Shown piece by piece: positions 53,905 through 62,619 of a stretch of DNA of 64,000 nt. This DNA is from an uncultured Clostridia bacterium (GTDB taxonomy: Bacteria > Bacillota > Clostridia > Christensenellales > UBA1242). Each line of letters opens with the position of its first letter. The first letter of the stretch is position 1. Under the pieces are notes generated by a model that was given only the letters and a program-made list of their open reading frames with translations, searched no databases and was not told the DNA's origin. A program made the translations under genes and the position numbers. Location of the stretch: the NCBI GenBank assembly GCA_934757855.1, contig CAKVLR010000003.1, positions 106,544-170,543 of the forward strand, written 5' to 3'.

Positions 53905-53998
53905 GTTTTTGCAAACTATGTTGTTATTTTAAAAATAGATTACATTTTTTCTTAACACCTTTACCTTGCGTTTCAATTACTCCAAAATTCTTTACAAC

Positions 53999-54032
53999 AA
54001 AAAATATACCAGCGTGTGCTAGTATATTTTTT
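53999..54032. terminator. Terminator of the GLUG protein gene (bidirectional)
   Basis: AAAAATATAC(c)AGC-GTGT-GCT(a)GTATATTTTTT; T runs follow on both strands. It ends the minus-strand GLUG gene. Confidence 0.7.
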
Positions 54033-54062
54033 CTTTCTTAATCTTTAATCTTAAAATTTACA

Positions 54063-57000
54063 TTACGCATTAGTTGCGATTTTTAATGTAGGGTATCTAG
54101 GGTTTTCATCTGTACCAAAACTCCAAATAGTCATATCAAAACCACGATTTTTAAATGCGTTCATTTTCTTACAATCGTTGTCCGAAGTCCTACCATCATC
54201 AGGGTCATTTCCCCAAGGCGCCCAAGTGTCATAAGCAAGCCTACGCTCAGCACCATTTGCTCTATCTTTGTTGTAGATACAGTGTTCTACATAGCCACCA
54301 AGTTTTGTCTTATCGATAATCCAGAACTTAGTTGCACGCACTTCACTTTCAGTTTCGCAGTATGCAGAACCAGCAGATGTAACGAAACTACAATTTGAGA
54401 AACAGTAAGATACTCTACCGTATGAGTCGCCGTTGTCATAAGCAATTTCAGCAGACAAACCACCCATAACTCTACCACTCAATGAGCAGTCTGCCATACT
54501 ATTTGTTATGACACCTTTTTTCAATACGCCAGCAAGTCCACCTACGCGTGTACCAAATACTTCACCATTTGAAGCACACATTGATACGGCAACAAAGTCT
54601 TTTGTAGCACATTCAACTCTACCAACGATACCACCAGCGATATAGCCAGTAACTTTTGAGTTTGTAGTAGTTGATTTTGTGATAAAGCGCTCAGCATTGT
54701 AGCCTAATTCCACCATACCCGCAATACCACCAGCAACAGTATTTTCTACATTAGAAGCAACTGCGCTACCGCTAAATGTACAGCCATCAATTCTGCTAGC
54801 ACTCATCACAGCACCAGCAATACCGCCGACATTCATATTTGCGTTTAGGTTTGACATTGCTTTAATTTCGTAAGCGTAACCAAAGTCGTTTTTGATTGCC
54901 GTGTAAGCACAATTAATGATTTCACCATTCGCTACACAACCAGCGATACCACCAACATAAATTACAGTTGTTGACTCACTTGTTGCGATAGTGTTGTCTG
55001 CGATTACATTGAGTGAAGCTTCACAATCTAATACTTGCGCGCCCGCACCCACATAACCAGCGATACCACCAACAAACAAGTTGTAGTCGTTTGTCTTTTT
55101 GATATTTAAGCCAGTGTATTCATTTTCTACATTTGCTTTTACAGTACAATTTGCGATAGTACCATTGTTGATACCAGCAATCGCACCTGCATAATCTTTT
55201 GCATTTTCAATCTTTACGCCGTAAAGGTTTAAGCCTTCAACAGTACCCTCAGTACCGATACAACCAAAGAAACCGCTTTCGCTGTAATTTCCAGTAATCA
55301 AAAGGTTATTGATACTTACCGTGTTACCTTCATCATCAAGCCCCATAACGAACTTACCATTAAATGGATTTGCACTAGTACCGATAGGAGTCCATTCACC
55401 AGTCAAGGTAATGTCGTTTGTAATCAAGTATTTACCGTTGTACAAACCATCATCAGCGAAGTCATCAGCGAATGCTTGGCGCAATTTCGCCTCGTTATCT
55501 ACTCTACGAGTACCAAATTCATCATAGATAATGTCTGAAACAGTTACAGCATCATCTCTAATAAATGCATAGCCATTGTTTACGCTAGGTTCGATATTCC
55601 AAACAGATGTAAAGTCCCAAATTGCGTAAAATCCTTGTGAATCATAACCAACAAACGCAAGGTCAGGGTTAATCGCTCCGCTTGTGTTGAGTTGTTCAAG
55701 TTGTTCGTTAGTAGGTATAACCTTTAAATTTTCAGCACTTACAGCCAAAGCAAGGTAAGCATTACTAATATCTTCATCGTGTACGCCACCGATTGTAGGA
55801 GTTGCAGTTGCGCCCTCAGCAAGGTTTTCTTTCTCTACAAAGTTACCCAAAATTCGGTTTTGCCACTTGTTCTCTTCAAGAGGTTTCAATTCAGGAGTTG
55901 TGTCAGTACCTTCATTTAAGTTTTCACCCAACAACAAGCCTATACTTCCGCTTGTTACATCTCGAACATCAAAACTCAAAACTTTTGCATAGTTGTTGAC
56001 GATAGCCACACGACTACCAGCGTTTGTGTGGTCGTTAGCAACAGAACCAACTAGTCCACCCAAAGTTGCTTGATTGCCGTTTACAGCGATAATGTCTGCC
56101 ATAGCGAATGTGTTGTAAATCATACCGCCATCAACTCTACCAACGATACCACCGATAATCTTACTACCGCTATTTTTTGCTTGCAATTTAGTGTTAGCAA
56201 CAGAACTGTATTGCACGCGTGCAGTAAACTCTTGTTCAGTCACATTTTTAGCCACAACCTTACCAGCGATACCACCGATAAATGTTGTAGTAGCCTCATT
56301 ATTTGAGTTTGCAACAATGCTATTTGTCACAGTCACAAAATTAATCTTACCGTAGTTGACACCAGCCACAACACCAGCGTTTACAAAGTCACAGTTAATG
56401 GTAGCATTCGTCAATTTCAAGTGACTTACCACTGCGTTTTTGCCCAAAACAGCAAATAAACCAGCATTTTCTACGCCACCTTCAACAAATTTTGCACCTT
56501 CGTAAGCGTATTCCGCCCCACTAGCAATGATTTGCATATTGCTGATTGTGTGTCCGTTACCGTTGTATTTACCGTTAAATCCAGTTGTAGAATTTAAACC
56601 GATAGGCGACCAAGCAGTAGTTGCAACATTCATATCAATGTCGGCAACTTGTTGATAATTTGCCTCTAATGTACGACCAACGATAGCACCAGTACCAATT
56701 GAACTCAAATCGTCATAATTTCTAATAAAGAATGGGTTTTCCTCAGAACCGTTACCCACATAAACCACAACATTCAAGTTTTTGTAAGCCTTGTTCGTTG
56801 TGATTAATTGAATAGATGTCTTGCCACCGTTTTCTGCTGAAAATCTAAATACATTTTCATCAACTTTTTCCACAAATTTCACGATGTTTTCATCTAAACT
56901 TTTCAAACTGTACTCATCTTTTGATGGGTTCTTACGGGTGACAGTTATGTCAAAAGTTTCACCAACATTGACATATTTTGTGATAGATTGTCCATCTTCT

Positions 57001-57113
57001 GCGCTAAAACTAAAAATCTCGTTGTTACGCATAAAGTAGTAGATAGACAAGCCTACGCTAATAGCCACCAAAATGATAAGTAAAAAGATTAAAAATCTAT
57101 TAAGCCATTTCAT
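54063..57113 (-). CDS. Large cell-surface protein with GLUG-type repeats
   Basis: A 1016-residue anchored or exported protein. One N-terminal hydrophobic segment (residues 6-27) is followed by an Ig-like region (about 45-118), then GSEENPFFIRNYDDLSSIG and many GLUG-type repeats with the recurring cores GGIAG, GGIVGRV, NCTVKANV and FNGKYNGNGHTISNM, forming a long beta-helix. There is no LPXTG or S-layer motif at the C-terminus, so the N-terminal segment may be the anchor. A perfect consensus promoter suggests strong expression. GLUG proteins are often adhesins or cell-wall-associated; the role here is inferred. Confidence 0.88.
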   Translation of the reverse strand: MKWLNRFLIFLLIILVAISVGLSIYYFMRNNEIFSFSAEDGQSITKYVNVGETFDITVTRKNPSKDEYSLKSLDENIVKFVEKVDENVFRFSAENGGKTSIQLITTNKAYKNLNVVVYVGNGSEENPFFIRNYDDLSSIGTGAIVGRTLEANYQQVADIDMNVATTAWSPIGLNSTTGFNGKYNGNGHTISNMQIIASGAEYAYEGAKFVEGGVENAGLFAVLGKNAVVSHLKLTNATINCDFVNAGVVAGVNYGKINFVTVTNSIVANSNNEATTTFIGGIAGKVVAKNVTEQEFTARVQYSSVANTKLQAKNSGSKIIGGIVGRVDGGMIYNTFAMADIIAVNGNQATLGGLVGSVANDHTNAGSRVAIVNNYAKVLSFDVRDVTSGSIGLLLGENLNEGTDTTPELKPLEENKWQNRILGNFVEKENLAEGATATPTIGGVHDEDISNAYLALAVSAENLKVIPTNEQLEQLNTSGAINPDLAFVGYDSQGFYAIWDFTSVWNIEPSVNNGYAFIRDDAVTVSDIIYDEFGTRRVDNEAKLRQAFADDFADDGLYNGKYLITNDITLTGEWTPIGTSANPFNGKFVMGLDDEGNTVSINNLLITGNYSESGFFGCIGTEGTVEGLNLYGVKIENAKDYAGAIAGINNGTIANCTVKANVENEYTGLNIKKTNDYNLFVGGIAGYVGAGAQVLDCEASLNVIADNTIATSESTTVIYVGGIAGCVANGEIINCAYTAIKNDFGYAYEIKAMSNLNANMNVGGIAGAVMSASRIDGCTFSGSAVASNVENTVAGGIAGMVELGYNAERFITKSTTTNSKVTGYIAGGIVGRVECATKDFVAVSMCASNGEVFGTRVGGLAGVLKKGVITNSMADCSLSGRVMGGLSAEIAYDNGDSYGRVSYCFSNCSFVTSAGSAYCETESEVRATKFWIIDKTKLGGYVEHCIYNKDRANGAERRLAYDTWAPWGNDPDDGRTSDNDCKKMNAFKNRGFDMTIWSFGTDENPRYPTLKIATNA

Positions 57114-57153
57114 AAACTTTACCTCTCTATTTATTCCTCTAGTAATTAGTGTA

Positions 57154-57182
57154 ATTATACCCTATTTGAGTGTTTTTGTCAA
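57154..57182 (-). promoter_or_regulatory. Consensus sigma-A promoter of the GLUG protein gene
   Basis: TTGACA (57177-57182), 17 bases, TATAAT (57154-57159): both hexamers perfect. Confidence 0.88.
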
Positions 57183-57191
57183 TATGCATAT

Positions 57192-57229
57192 AAAGAAAAA
57201 AGCAAAAACCATACAAATTTTGGTCTTTG
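57192..57229 (-). terminator. mazF terminator
   Basis: CAAAGACCA and TGGTTTTTG pair (one mismatch) around an AT-rich loop; CTTTTTTCTTT follows on the minus strand. Confidence 0.6.
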
Positions 57230-57239
57230 TTTTTAATAT

Positions 57240-57587
57240 TTACAAACCTAGACTAATAAGCAATGCTGTGTCAATTTCGTGCAGAGTTTTTGAGTCGGTA
57301 TTGCCTATTTTTTCGAGTAATCTTGCTTTGTCTAGTGTGCGTATTTGCTCCAAAAGCACGACACTATCGCGTTCTAAACCGTATGTATGAGCATTTAACT
57401 CTATATGCGTGGGCAATTTTGCTTTGTTGATTTTGCTAGTGATTGCAGCAACAATGACAGTAGGGCTATATTTATTGCCCACATCATTTTGCACTATCAA
57501 CACTGGTCGCACACCCCCTTGCTCGCTACCTACCACAGGCGAAAGATTTGCATAAAATATATCACCGCGCTTGATTGAGTCTGTCAA
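57240..57587 (-). CDS. mazF: MazF/PemK-type endoribonuclease toxin (NdoA-like)
   Basis: A 115-residue toxin of the usual length. Key motifs: [30 protein letters not shown] at the N-terminus, with the catalytic Arg in GGVRP, then [22 protein letters not shown] with the catalytic Thr-Ser, and [17 protein letters not shown]. It cuts single-stranded mRNA at short sequences. The acpS-antitoxin-toxin order resembles the acpS-alr-ndoAI-ndoA region of Bacillus, without alr. The upstream small gene ends one base before its start. Confidence 0.93.
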   Translation of the reverse strand: MTDSIKRGDIFYANLSPVVGSEQGGVRPVLIVQNDVGNKYSPTVIVAAITSKINKAKLPTHIELNAHTYGLERDSVVLLEQIRTLDKARLLEKIGNTDSKTLHEIDTALLISLGL

Positions 57588-57588
57588 A

Positions 57589-57771
57589 CTACTGCTCCTT
57601 TAACCAATCTTCATAATTTTGCAAGTCTTGTGCGTTATCGCCCCAAATTTCGCGTTCCGTAAAGCCAGCAAAATCAATATATTCTTTCTCTTGCAATATA
57701 TGCGTTTTTTGCGTAACTTTGTGCAATGACAATTTAGACAATTTGTTTTTATATTTTTTGAAGGCTTGCAT
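57589..57771 (-). CDS. Short gene upstream of mazF, candidate antitoxin
   Basis: A 60-residue protein: basic first third ([18 protein letters not shown]), then [33 protein letters not shown]. It ends one base before mazF, the place of the antitoxin. It does not show the ribbon-helix-helix N-terminus of the usual Firmicutes NdoAI (about 93 residues). The acidic aromatic C-terminus would suit binding to the toxin surface, as MazE tails do. Function is inferred from position. Confidence 0.6.
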   Translation of the reverse strand: MQAFKKYKNKLSKLSLHKVTQKTHILQEKEYIDFAGFTEREIWGDNAQDLQNYEDWLKEQ

Positions 57772-57814
57772 ATTAATTTATCCCTTTTAACACCTGATTT
57801 ATACCTAAAAATAA

Positions 57815-57844
57815 AAAATATAGGCAATTATATACCTATATTTT
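57815..57844 (-). terminator. acpS terminator, with a TATAAT in its loop
   Basis: AAAATATAGG and CCTATATTTT form a ten-base-pair stem followed by TTTATTTTT on the minus strand. The loop reads TATATAATTG and contains a perfect -10 hexamer at about 57828-57833, which with TTCAAA 18 bases upstream may start the antitoxin-toxin transcript. Confidence 0.65.
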
Positions 57845-57866
57845 GGAAAATTTGAAAAAATATACA

Positions 57867-58238
57867 TCAATTCGACGCACAAACAGCCATAGCCATTGTT
57901 GCAGTGTGTGAAATACTGAGTTCAATTTCTTTTATCTTTAAATTTTCTTTGATTTTCAACGCCATTCCAGAAAAAACTACGCAAGGTTTTCCGTTTTCAT
58001 CTGGTAAAATCTCAATGTCTAGCCATTTTATACCCTTATCAAGCCCAGTGCCTAAAAGTTTCAGTACTGCTTCTTTTGCGCAAAATTTCCCCGCCATTCG
58101 TTCCATTCTCGCCTGTTTTACATTTAAGGTTTCAATATGCGCTCGCTCTTTTTTTGTAAAAACTCTATTTAAAAATTTGATATCATCGACTTTGTCTGCA
58201 AAACGACTTACTTCACAAATATCAGTCCCAACTCTCAT
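57867..58238 (-). CDS. acpS: Holo-[acyl-carrier-protein] synthase
   Basis: A 123-residue AcpS that transfers 4'-phosphopantetheine from CoA to acyl carrier protein. It begins MRVGTDICEVSRF with the metal Asp, has RVFTKKERAH and AGKFCAKEAVLKLLGTG with the metal Glu and Lys, and SISHTATMAMAV at the end. ATG at 58238 fits the family; the longer frame is not supported. The start lies inside the last codons of recX (17-base overlap), which suggests translational coupling. Confidence 0.95.
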   Translation of the reverse strand: MRVGTDICEVSRFADKVDDIKFLNRVFTKKERAHIETLNVKQARMERMAGKFCAKEAVLKLLGTGLDKGIKWLDIEILPDENGKPCVVFSGMALKIKENLKIKEIELSISHTATMAMAVCASN

Positions 58239-58851
58239 AATCTTCACCGCTTTTAATTTTTGATATAACGGGGCTAATGTCCGCCCACTCAAAACCTTTA
58301 CTTACTAAATGCCTACACAGTTTGTCTATATTTTCACGCGTAGGCTCTTTGTTTTTCATATATTTTTGCGCAAGGCTCGCTACCGCCTCAATTTGCCCCT
58401 CAATTTCGCTCAAAGCATTGTCAATTATATCTCTTTTTATACCTTTTTGCTCCAAATTGAACATAATCTTGCGTTTGCCGTATTTATTTAAATAGGTGTT
58501 TATATACATTCTTGCGTACGCTTCATCATCAATATAATGATATTCGCTGAGTTTTTCTACCACAGCGTGACAAAGTTTTGGTAAATACCCTTTATCTTTT
58601 AAATATGTATAAACTTGTCTTTTTGTCTTTGGCGTTTTGGAAATTAAATCAACCGCTTTTTCAAAGCCACTACTCAATTCACTTTCCATTGTAATTTCTT
58701 CTAGATAATTGATAGCAATTTCTTGCCCAACCGCCAAACGATGTTTGTATGCCGTAAATTCATCAATCGTGCAAGCATATTCATTATCTAAATATATATG
58801 CAGGCGCTTACCCTTTCCCTTTGCTTGCTTAATATCTGTAATTTCACTCAA
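58222..58851 (-). CDS. recX: Regulatory protein RecX
   Basis: A 209-residue RecX, inhibitor or modulator of RecA. It is built of repeated three-helix units: LISKTPKTKRQVYTYLKDKGY, YHYIDDEAYARMYINTYLNKYGKRKIMFNLEQKGI and LCRHLVSKGFEWADI. It starts at TTG with AAAGGAGAG six bases upstream. recA is not in the window. It is the third gene of tyrS-yigZ-recX-acpS. Confidence 0.92.
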   Translation of the reverse strand: MSEITDIKQAKGKGKRLHIYLDNEYACTIDEFTAYKHRLAVGQEIAINYLEEITMESELSSGFEKAVDLISKTPKTKRQVYTYLKDKGYLPKLCHAVVEKLSEYHYIDDEAYARMYINTYLNKYGKRKIMFNLEQKGIKRDIIDNALSEIEGQIEAVASLAQKYMKNKEPTRENIDKLCRHLVSKGFEWADISPVISKIKSGEDYESWD

Positions 58852-58865
58852 AAAACTCTCTCCTT

Positions 58866-59447
58866 TTAAAAGGCTTTTGTAGTTTCACCTAAAAATAAGG
58901 CATTTTCAATTATTTCATCATCACGCGCAACGATTTTTACCACTGCTCCGTTATCAAAGTTTGTATCAATAATAGCGATATTTCTATTTTTGATTTTGTT
59001 TAAAAAAGGCTGATAATCTTTGTAGTCCATAGTGATTTGATAAATTTTCGCACTAGACCACTCTACCACTCCCGCCTTGTCTAAAACTTCACTTGCAGTA
59101 TTTGTGTATGCGCGCAAAAGTCCGCCCGCGCCTAACTTGACCCCACCAAAATAACGCACAACAGCAACAATCACATTGCTTAGTTTTTTCTTTTCAAGTA
59201 AACTAAAAATAGGCTTGCCTGCTGTACCACTCGGCTCTCCATCATCGCTTAGTTTTGCGGTATTCTCCAACTGATAAGCAAAACAAATATGTCGCGCATC
59301 GTTGTATTTTTCGCGTAAAAAACTTAAAAACTCCTCTGCTTGCTCGGTTGTTTTGATATGTTTTGCAAAACCTAAAAAGCGAGATTTGTTGATTACAATC
59401 TCGCTAGTAAAAACCTCATTTTCAGGAATGGAAAGAAAACTTTTCAT
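58866..59447 (-). CDS. yigZ: YigZ/IMPACT family protein
   Basis: A 193-residue UPF0029 protein with the IMPACT fold: INKSRFLGFAKHIKT, RHICFAYQLE, SDDGEPSGTAGKPIFSLL and VVRYFGGVKLGAGGLLRAY, the strongest family signature. A C-terminal DUF1949-like domain follows. The family interferes with or modulates translation; bacterial function is not settled. Its ATG overlaps the tyrS stop by one base. Confidence 0.93.
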   Translation of the reverse strand: MKSFLSIPENEVFTSEIVINKSRFLGFAKHIKTTEQAEEFLSFLREKYNDARHICFAYQLENTAKLSDDGEPSGTAGKPIFSLLEKKKLSNVIVAVVRYFGGVKLGAGGLLRAYTNTASEVLDKAGVVEWSSAKIYQITMDYKDYQPFLNKIKNRNIAIIDTNFDNGAVVKIVARDDEIIENALFLGETTKAF

Positions 59448-60643
59448 TATTTTATGTTGACCTTCACAATATTTTTCTTGCCTTTTTTAAGCACAAAACC
59501 ATTAGCAGGACAAGTAAAATCTAGGCTTTCGACTGTGTTTTCATTAACTTTTACACCGCCACCTTGTACCAACTTCTTTGCTTCTCCGCGCGACTGGGCA
59601 AAATTTAATTCCACCAAACAATCAACAATATTTAACTTGTCACTTGAAAGTTCCATTTCTGGCATATTCTCCAAATTTCCACCAAAAGCACCACGCGCTT
59701 GACTGAGAGCCATATTAGCGCTTTCTTCACCGCGCACGAGTTTGGTGATTTCGTAAGCAAGGCGCTCTTTTGCCTTGTTCATCTCTTTGCCAGAAACAGC
59801 ACAAATTTGCTTGATTTCGTCCATAGGCAACAAAGTGAGCATACGGAAACATTCCTCAACTTTTACATCTTCAATGTCACGGAAGTATTGGAAAAAGTCA
59901 TAATTGCTGTATTTTTCACGGTCAAGCCATACAGCCCCGCCCGCAGATTTGCCCATTTTTGTACCATCAGCCTTAGTAAGTAAAGGAGTAGTCATACAGA
60001 AAACAGGTTTATCTTCTCGCTTGCGGATAAGTTCGGCACCAGCCAAGATATTTGCCCACTGGTCGCTACCGCCCATCTCAATTTTGCAGTTGAAATTTTT
60101 AAACAAGTGGTAAAAGTCGTACGCTTGCATAGGCATATAGTTAAACTCTAAAAAGCTGAGTCCGTTTGCCATTCTCGCTTCAAAACAACCGCTCGCAAGC
60201 ATTTTATTCACGCTCATATTGATACCAACAATATTTAAAAAGTCGATATAACTTAGTTTACTCATCCAGTCATCATTGTTTACCACAACCAACTTGTTTG
60301 GACAATTTGGGTCAAAAAAAGATTCCAACTGTGCCTTAATTTTGCGCACATTATTATCGCGTTGCTCCTGAGTAATCATAGGGCGCATATCATTTCTGCC
60401 TGATGGGTCACCAATTTTACCAGTAGCCCCCCCCACCAAAGCAATAGGTGTATGTCCTGCTTTTTGCATACGCACCAACTGTAAAATAGATGCCAAATGC
60501 CCCACATGAAGGCTGTCTGCGGTAGGGTCAAAACCGCAATAGCAAACGACTCTTTCCCTTCCAAGTAGTTCGCGCAATTCATCTTCAAAAATGCATTGAT
60601 AAATAAGTCCGCGTTCTTTCATTTCATCAAAAATATTGTTCAT
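59447..60643 (-). CDS. tyrS: Tyrosyl-tRNA synthetase
   Basis: About 398 residues, class I synthetase. The HIGH motif is HVGH in PTADSLHVGHL, the KMSKS loop is KMGKS in TKADGTKMGKSAGG, and the C-terminus is an S4 RNA-binding domain (SRGEAKKLVQGGGVKVN). ATG at 60643 has GAGGAG nine bases upstream; an ATG two codons earlier is possible. No T-box leader is seen in the short upstream region. A run of eight G codes for conserved VGGATG. Confidence 0.95.
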   Translation of the reverse strand: MNNIFDEMKERGLIYQCIFEDELRELLGRERVVCYCGFDPTADSLHVGHLASILQLVRMQKAGHTPIALVGGATGKIGDPSGRNDMRPMITQEQRDNNVRKIKAQLESFFDPNCPNKLVVVNNDDWMSKLSYIDFLNIVGINMSVNKMLASGCFEARMANGLSFLEFNYMPMQAYDFYHLFKNFNCKIEMGGSDQWANILAGAELIRKREDKPVFCMTTPLLTKADGTKMGKSAGGAVWLDREKYSNYDFFQYFRDIEDVKVEECFRMLTLLPMDEIKQICAVSGKEMNKAKERLAYEITKLVRGEESANMALSQARGAFGGNLENMPEMELSSDKLNIVDCLVELNFAQSRGEAKKLVQGGGVKVNENTVESLDFTCPANGFVLKKGKKNIVKVNIK

Positions 60644-60674
60644 AGTCATTTGCTCCTCTTGTAAATTTAATGTA

Positions 60675-60703
60675 ATTATACCACAAAGTGTCTTTTTTAG
60701 CAA
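60675..60703 (-). promoter_or_regulatory. Promoter of tyrS-yigZ-recX-acpS
   Basis: TTGCTA (60698-60703), 17 bases, TATAAT (60675-60680) with extended TGg on the minus strand. Confidence 0.75.
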
Positions 60704-60714
60704 CTTTTATGAAT

Positions 60715-60734
60715 AAAAAAAGGCATAATAGCCT
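60715..60734 (-). terminator. Terminator after the first paired unknown gene
   Basis: AGGC-TATTAT-GCCT followed by TTTTTTTATT on the minus strand. Short stem but good T run. Confidence 0.6.
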
Positions 60735-60738
60735 AATT

Positions 60739-61227
60739 TTACATAAACATATCTAAAGTGGTAGTTACTAAATTTTTCTCCGTATTTGTTGTCTTTGCAC
60801 TAGGAATTTTGTCATCAAAACTTTCTAGATTTGTTTGTTTATTGTCCTTAAATAAATTTTCATAATAAACAGCAAACGCTCTATCAAAACTTGATTTTGC
60901 ATATTTTGCAGTCTTGCAGTTGCTTTTTAATGCTTCTCTTAATTGTAAAACATAGTCAAGCCCAAATTTTTTGGTAAAAAATTCAATATGATACTGCTCG
61001 GTACTAAAATCTTTGATTTTCTTTTCAGTTTCAATACTTTCTTCATCATCACAATGATTGGAATTTGCATAGTAATTAAATTTTAGTTTAATTTCGTTAA
61101 GCTTGCCAACATAGTCAACATCGTGCGTGATTTCTACGCCCTCACACTCAAATTCGCTCAAATTTTGCTTAAACCACCCCTCAGCGTAATTGTTTAAGTC
61201 GTTTTCTGTCAATTTCTCTATAAACAT
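60739..61227 (-). CDS. Unknown acidic protein, paralogue of the next gene upstream
   Basis: A 162-residue soluble protein I do not recognise. It shares with the 61314-61730 protein the start MFxEKLTxxDxxxY and the core (E/K)FFxKKFGLxYxL, followed by a helical segment with aromatic residues. A Thr/Asn/Lys-rich tail of about 35 residues ends in TLDMFM. GAGGTG precedes the ATG and there is a promoter of its own. No signal peptide or membrane segment. Confidence 0.75.
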   Translation of the reverse strand: MFIEKLTENDLNNYAEGWFKQNLSEFECEGVEITHDVDYVGKLNEIKLKFNYYANSNHCDDEESIETEKKIKDFSTEQYHIEFFTKKFGLDYVLQLREALKSNCKTAKYAKSSFDRAFAVYYENLFKDNKQTNLESFDDKIPSAKTTNTEKNLVTTTLDMFM

Positions 61228-61253
61228 TTCCCCACCTCAAAAAATTTCATTTT

Positions 61254-61282
61254 AGTATAACACAAAAATTTTAAGTTAGCAA
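61254..61282 (-). promoter_or_regulatory. Promoter of the first paired unknown gene
   Basis: TTGCTA (61277-61282), 17 bases, TATACT (61254-61259) with extended TGt. Confidence 0.65.
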
Positions 61283-61313
61283 TAGAAAAAAATAAAAAAC
61301 AAAGAATTGCAAG

Positions 61314-61730
61314 TTACCTTGTAATCTCTGTTTCTTCAAATTCATTTATAGTTTTTTGCCCCAATTTCGCCATATTCCCATAGAAAAAGTCATTCGCTTG
61401 TTTCAAACGCTCTGTTTTTGCAAGATTTTCAATAGGCAAGTCTTTTAAAAATGCTTTATAACTAAGAATGTATGGCAAACCAAATTTTTTGATAAAAAAT
61501 TTCAAGTGGTCATCATCATCTTCAAAATCTACAATAGATTCAATCCAATGATGCTCGATATCTGTTTTTGTGTCCACCGCATAAAAATCCACACTTATGC
61601 AATCCAATTCGCCATTTTCATCATACACTTTTTCTTTTATGATATTTGTTGTAACTTCATAATCTTGCCCACAAATAACATCTTGAACATAGTCAGCAAT
61701 ATCGACTTTTGTCAATTTTTCAGCAAACAT
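61314..61730 (-). CDS. Unknown acidic protein, paralogue of the gene downstream
   Basis: A 138-residue protein, starting at ATG 61730 with GGGGTGA before it. MFAEKLTKVDIADYV at the start, an acidic middle (VDFEDDDDHLKFFIKKFGLPYIL) and FFYGNMAKLGQK late match the layout of the neighbour at 60739-61227, so the two arose by tandem duplication. No known motif is recognised. It has its own strong promoter. Confidence 0.75.
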   Translation of the reverse strand: MFAEKLTKVDIADYVQDVICGQDYEVTTNIIKEKVYDENGELDCISVDFYAVDTKTDIEHHWIESIVDFEDDDDHLKFFIKKFGLPYILSYKAFLKDLPIENLAKTERLKQANDFFYGNMAKLGQKTINEFEETEITR

Positions 61731-61781
61731 AATTTTCACCCCAAACAAACTTATTAAGACAAATTTTTCTCTATAAATTAT

Positions 61782-61810
61782 ATTTTATCAAATATAATCA
61801 ATTTTGTCAA
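61782..61810 (-). promoter_or_regulatory. Promoter of the second paired unknown gene
   Basis: TTGACA (61805-61810), 17 bases, TAAAAT (61782-61787) with extended TGa on the minus strand. Confidence 0.75.
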
Positions 61811-61859
61811 GAAAGCGATTTTTTACGCAAAAAAGTTTAATAAATATATCAAATTTGTT

Positions 61860-61887
61860 TTTGAATTTTGGTTAAATATGGTATAAT
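61860..61887 (+). promoter_or_regulatory. Promoter of the NifU-like/GGGtGRT operon
   Basis: TATAAT (61882-61887) with extended TGg and TTTGAA 16 bases upstream. A short ACGC/GCGT hairpin followed by T6 comes directly after it (61890-61909) and might act on early transcription; the stem is only four base pairs. Confidence 0.6.
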
Positions 61888-61929
61888 TACGCTTAGATAT
61901 GCGTTTTTTCGCTAAAAAAGGGGTCAAAT

Positions 61930-62619
61930 ATGAAAATAAACGAACATTGTTACAAAGTAAATTCTTGTCCTCATTCTGGACCTGCTCCAATTCCGCAAGA
62001 AGGCAATTTTGAGCAAATAAAATCTATCGAGCAAATTAGCGGTTTTAGTCACGGCTGTGGAAAATGTGCGCCTAGACAAGGCGTGTGCAAACTCACTCTA
62101 AATGTCAAAGACGGCATTATTCGTGAGGCTTTGGTCGAAACGATTGGTTGTAGCGGTATGACACATAGCGCGTGTATGGCGGGAGAAATTTTGGTAGGTC
62201 TAACCCTACTCGAAGCGCTCAATACCGACCTTGTTTGTGATGCTATAAATGATGCAATGAAAGATATTTTTCAACAATTAGCGTATGGTCGCAGTCAAAG
62301 TGCTTTTTCGCTCGGCGGGCTTTCGATAGGCGCAGGTGTTGAGGAATTAGGTGCTACGCACGCAAGCCGTATAGGCACTGTTTACTCAAATGAGCATACA
62401 GGCGTGCGCTACTATCACACAACAGAGGGCTACATTACTCGCCTTGCACTTGATGAAAACGATGAAATTATAGGCTATGAATATGTGAATTTACCTAGAT
62501 TGCTAAGAAATATTCGTGCTGGACTTGATGCAAAAGAAGCTTTGATAAAGTCTAGTGGTAGTTATGGTAGATTTGATGAAGGTAAAAAATACATTGACAC
62601 AATGGAGGAGGCTATATGA
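61930..62619 (+). CDS. NifU/IscU-like iron-sulfur scaffold family protein
   Basis: A 229-residue protein with a NifU-type core: HGCGKCAPRQGVCKLTLNVKDGIIREALVETIGCSGMTHSACMAGEILVG. Cysteines at 7, 13, 43, 46, 53, 74 and 82 are more than the three of IscU. The C-terminal half (GLSIGAGVEELGATHASRIGTVYSNEHTGVRYYHTTEGY) is not part of IscU. It is coupled by ATGA to the GGGtGRT protein, and the two are probably partners. An iron-sulfur role is inferred from the fold only; no isc, suf or nif genes are nearby. Confidence 0.85.
   Translation: MKINEHCYKVNSCPHSGPAPIPQEGNFEQIKSIEQISGFSHGCGKCAPRQGVCKLTLNVKDGIIREALVETIGCSGMTHSACMAGEILVGLTLLEALNTDLVCDAINDAMKDIFQQLAYGRSQSAFSLGGLSIGAGVEELGATHASRIGTVYSNEHTGVRYYHTTEGYITRLALDENDEIIGYEYVNLPRLLRNIRAGLDAKEALIKSSGSYGRFDEGKKYIDTMEEAI

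Noticed and set aside
60421..60432. Run of eight G in tyrS as a phase-variation tract
   Set aside because: It encodes conserved VGGATG of an essential enzyme; the Gly codons explain it.
60644..60738. T-box leader for tyrS
   Set aside because: The region between the previous terminator and tyrS is too short and shows no specifier or antiterminator elements.
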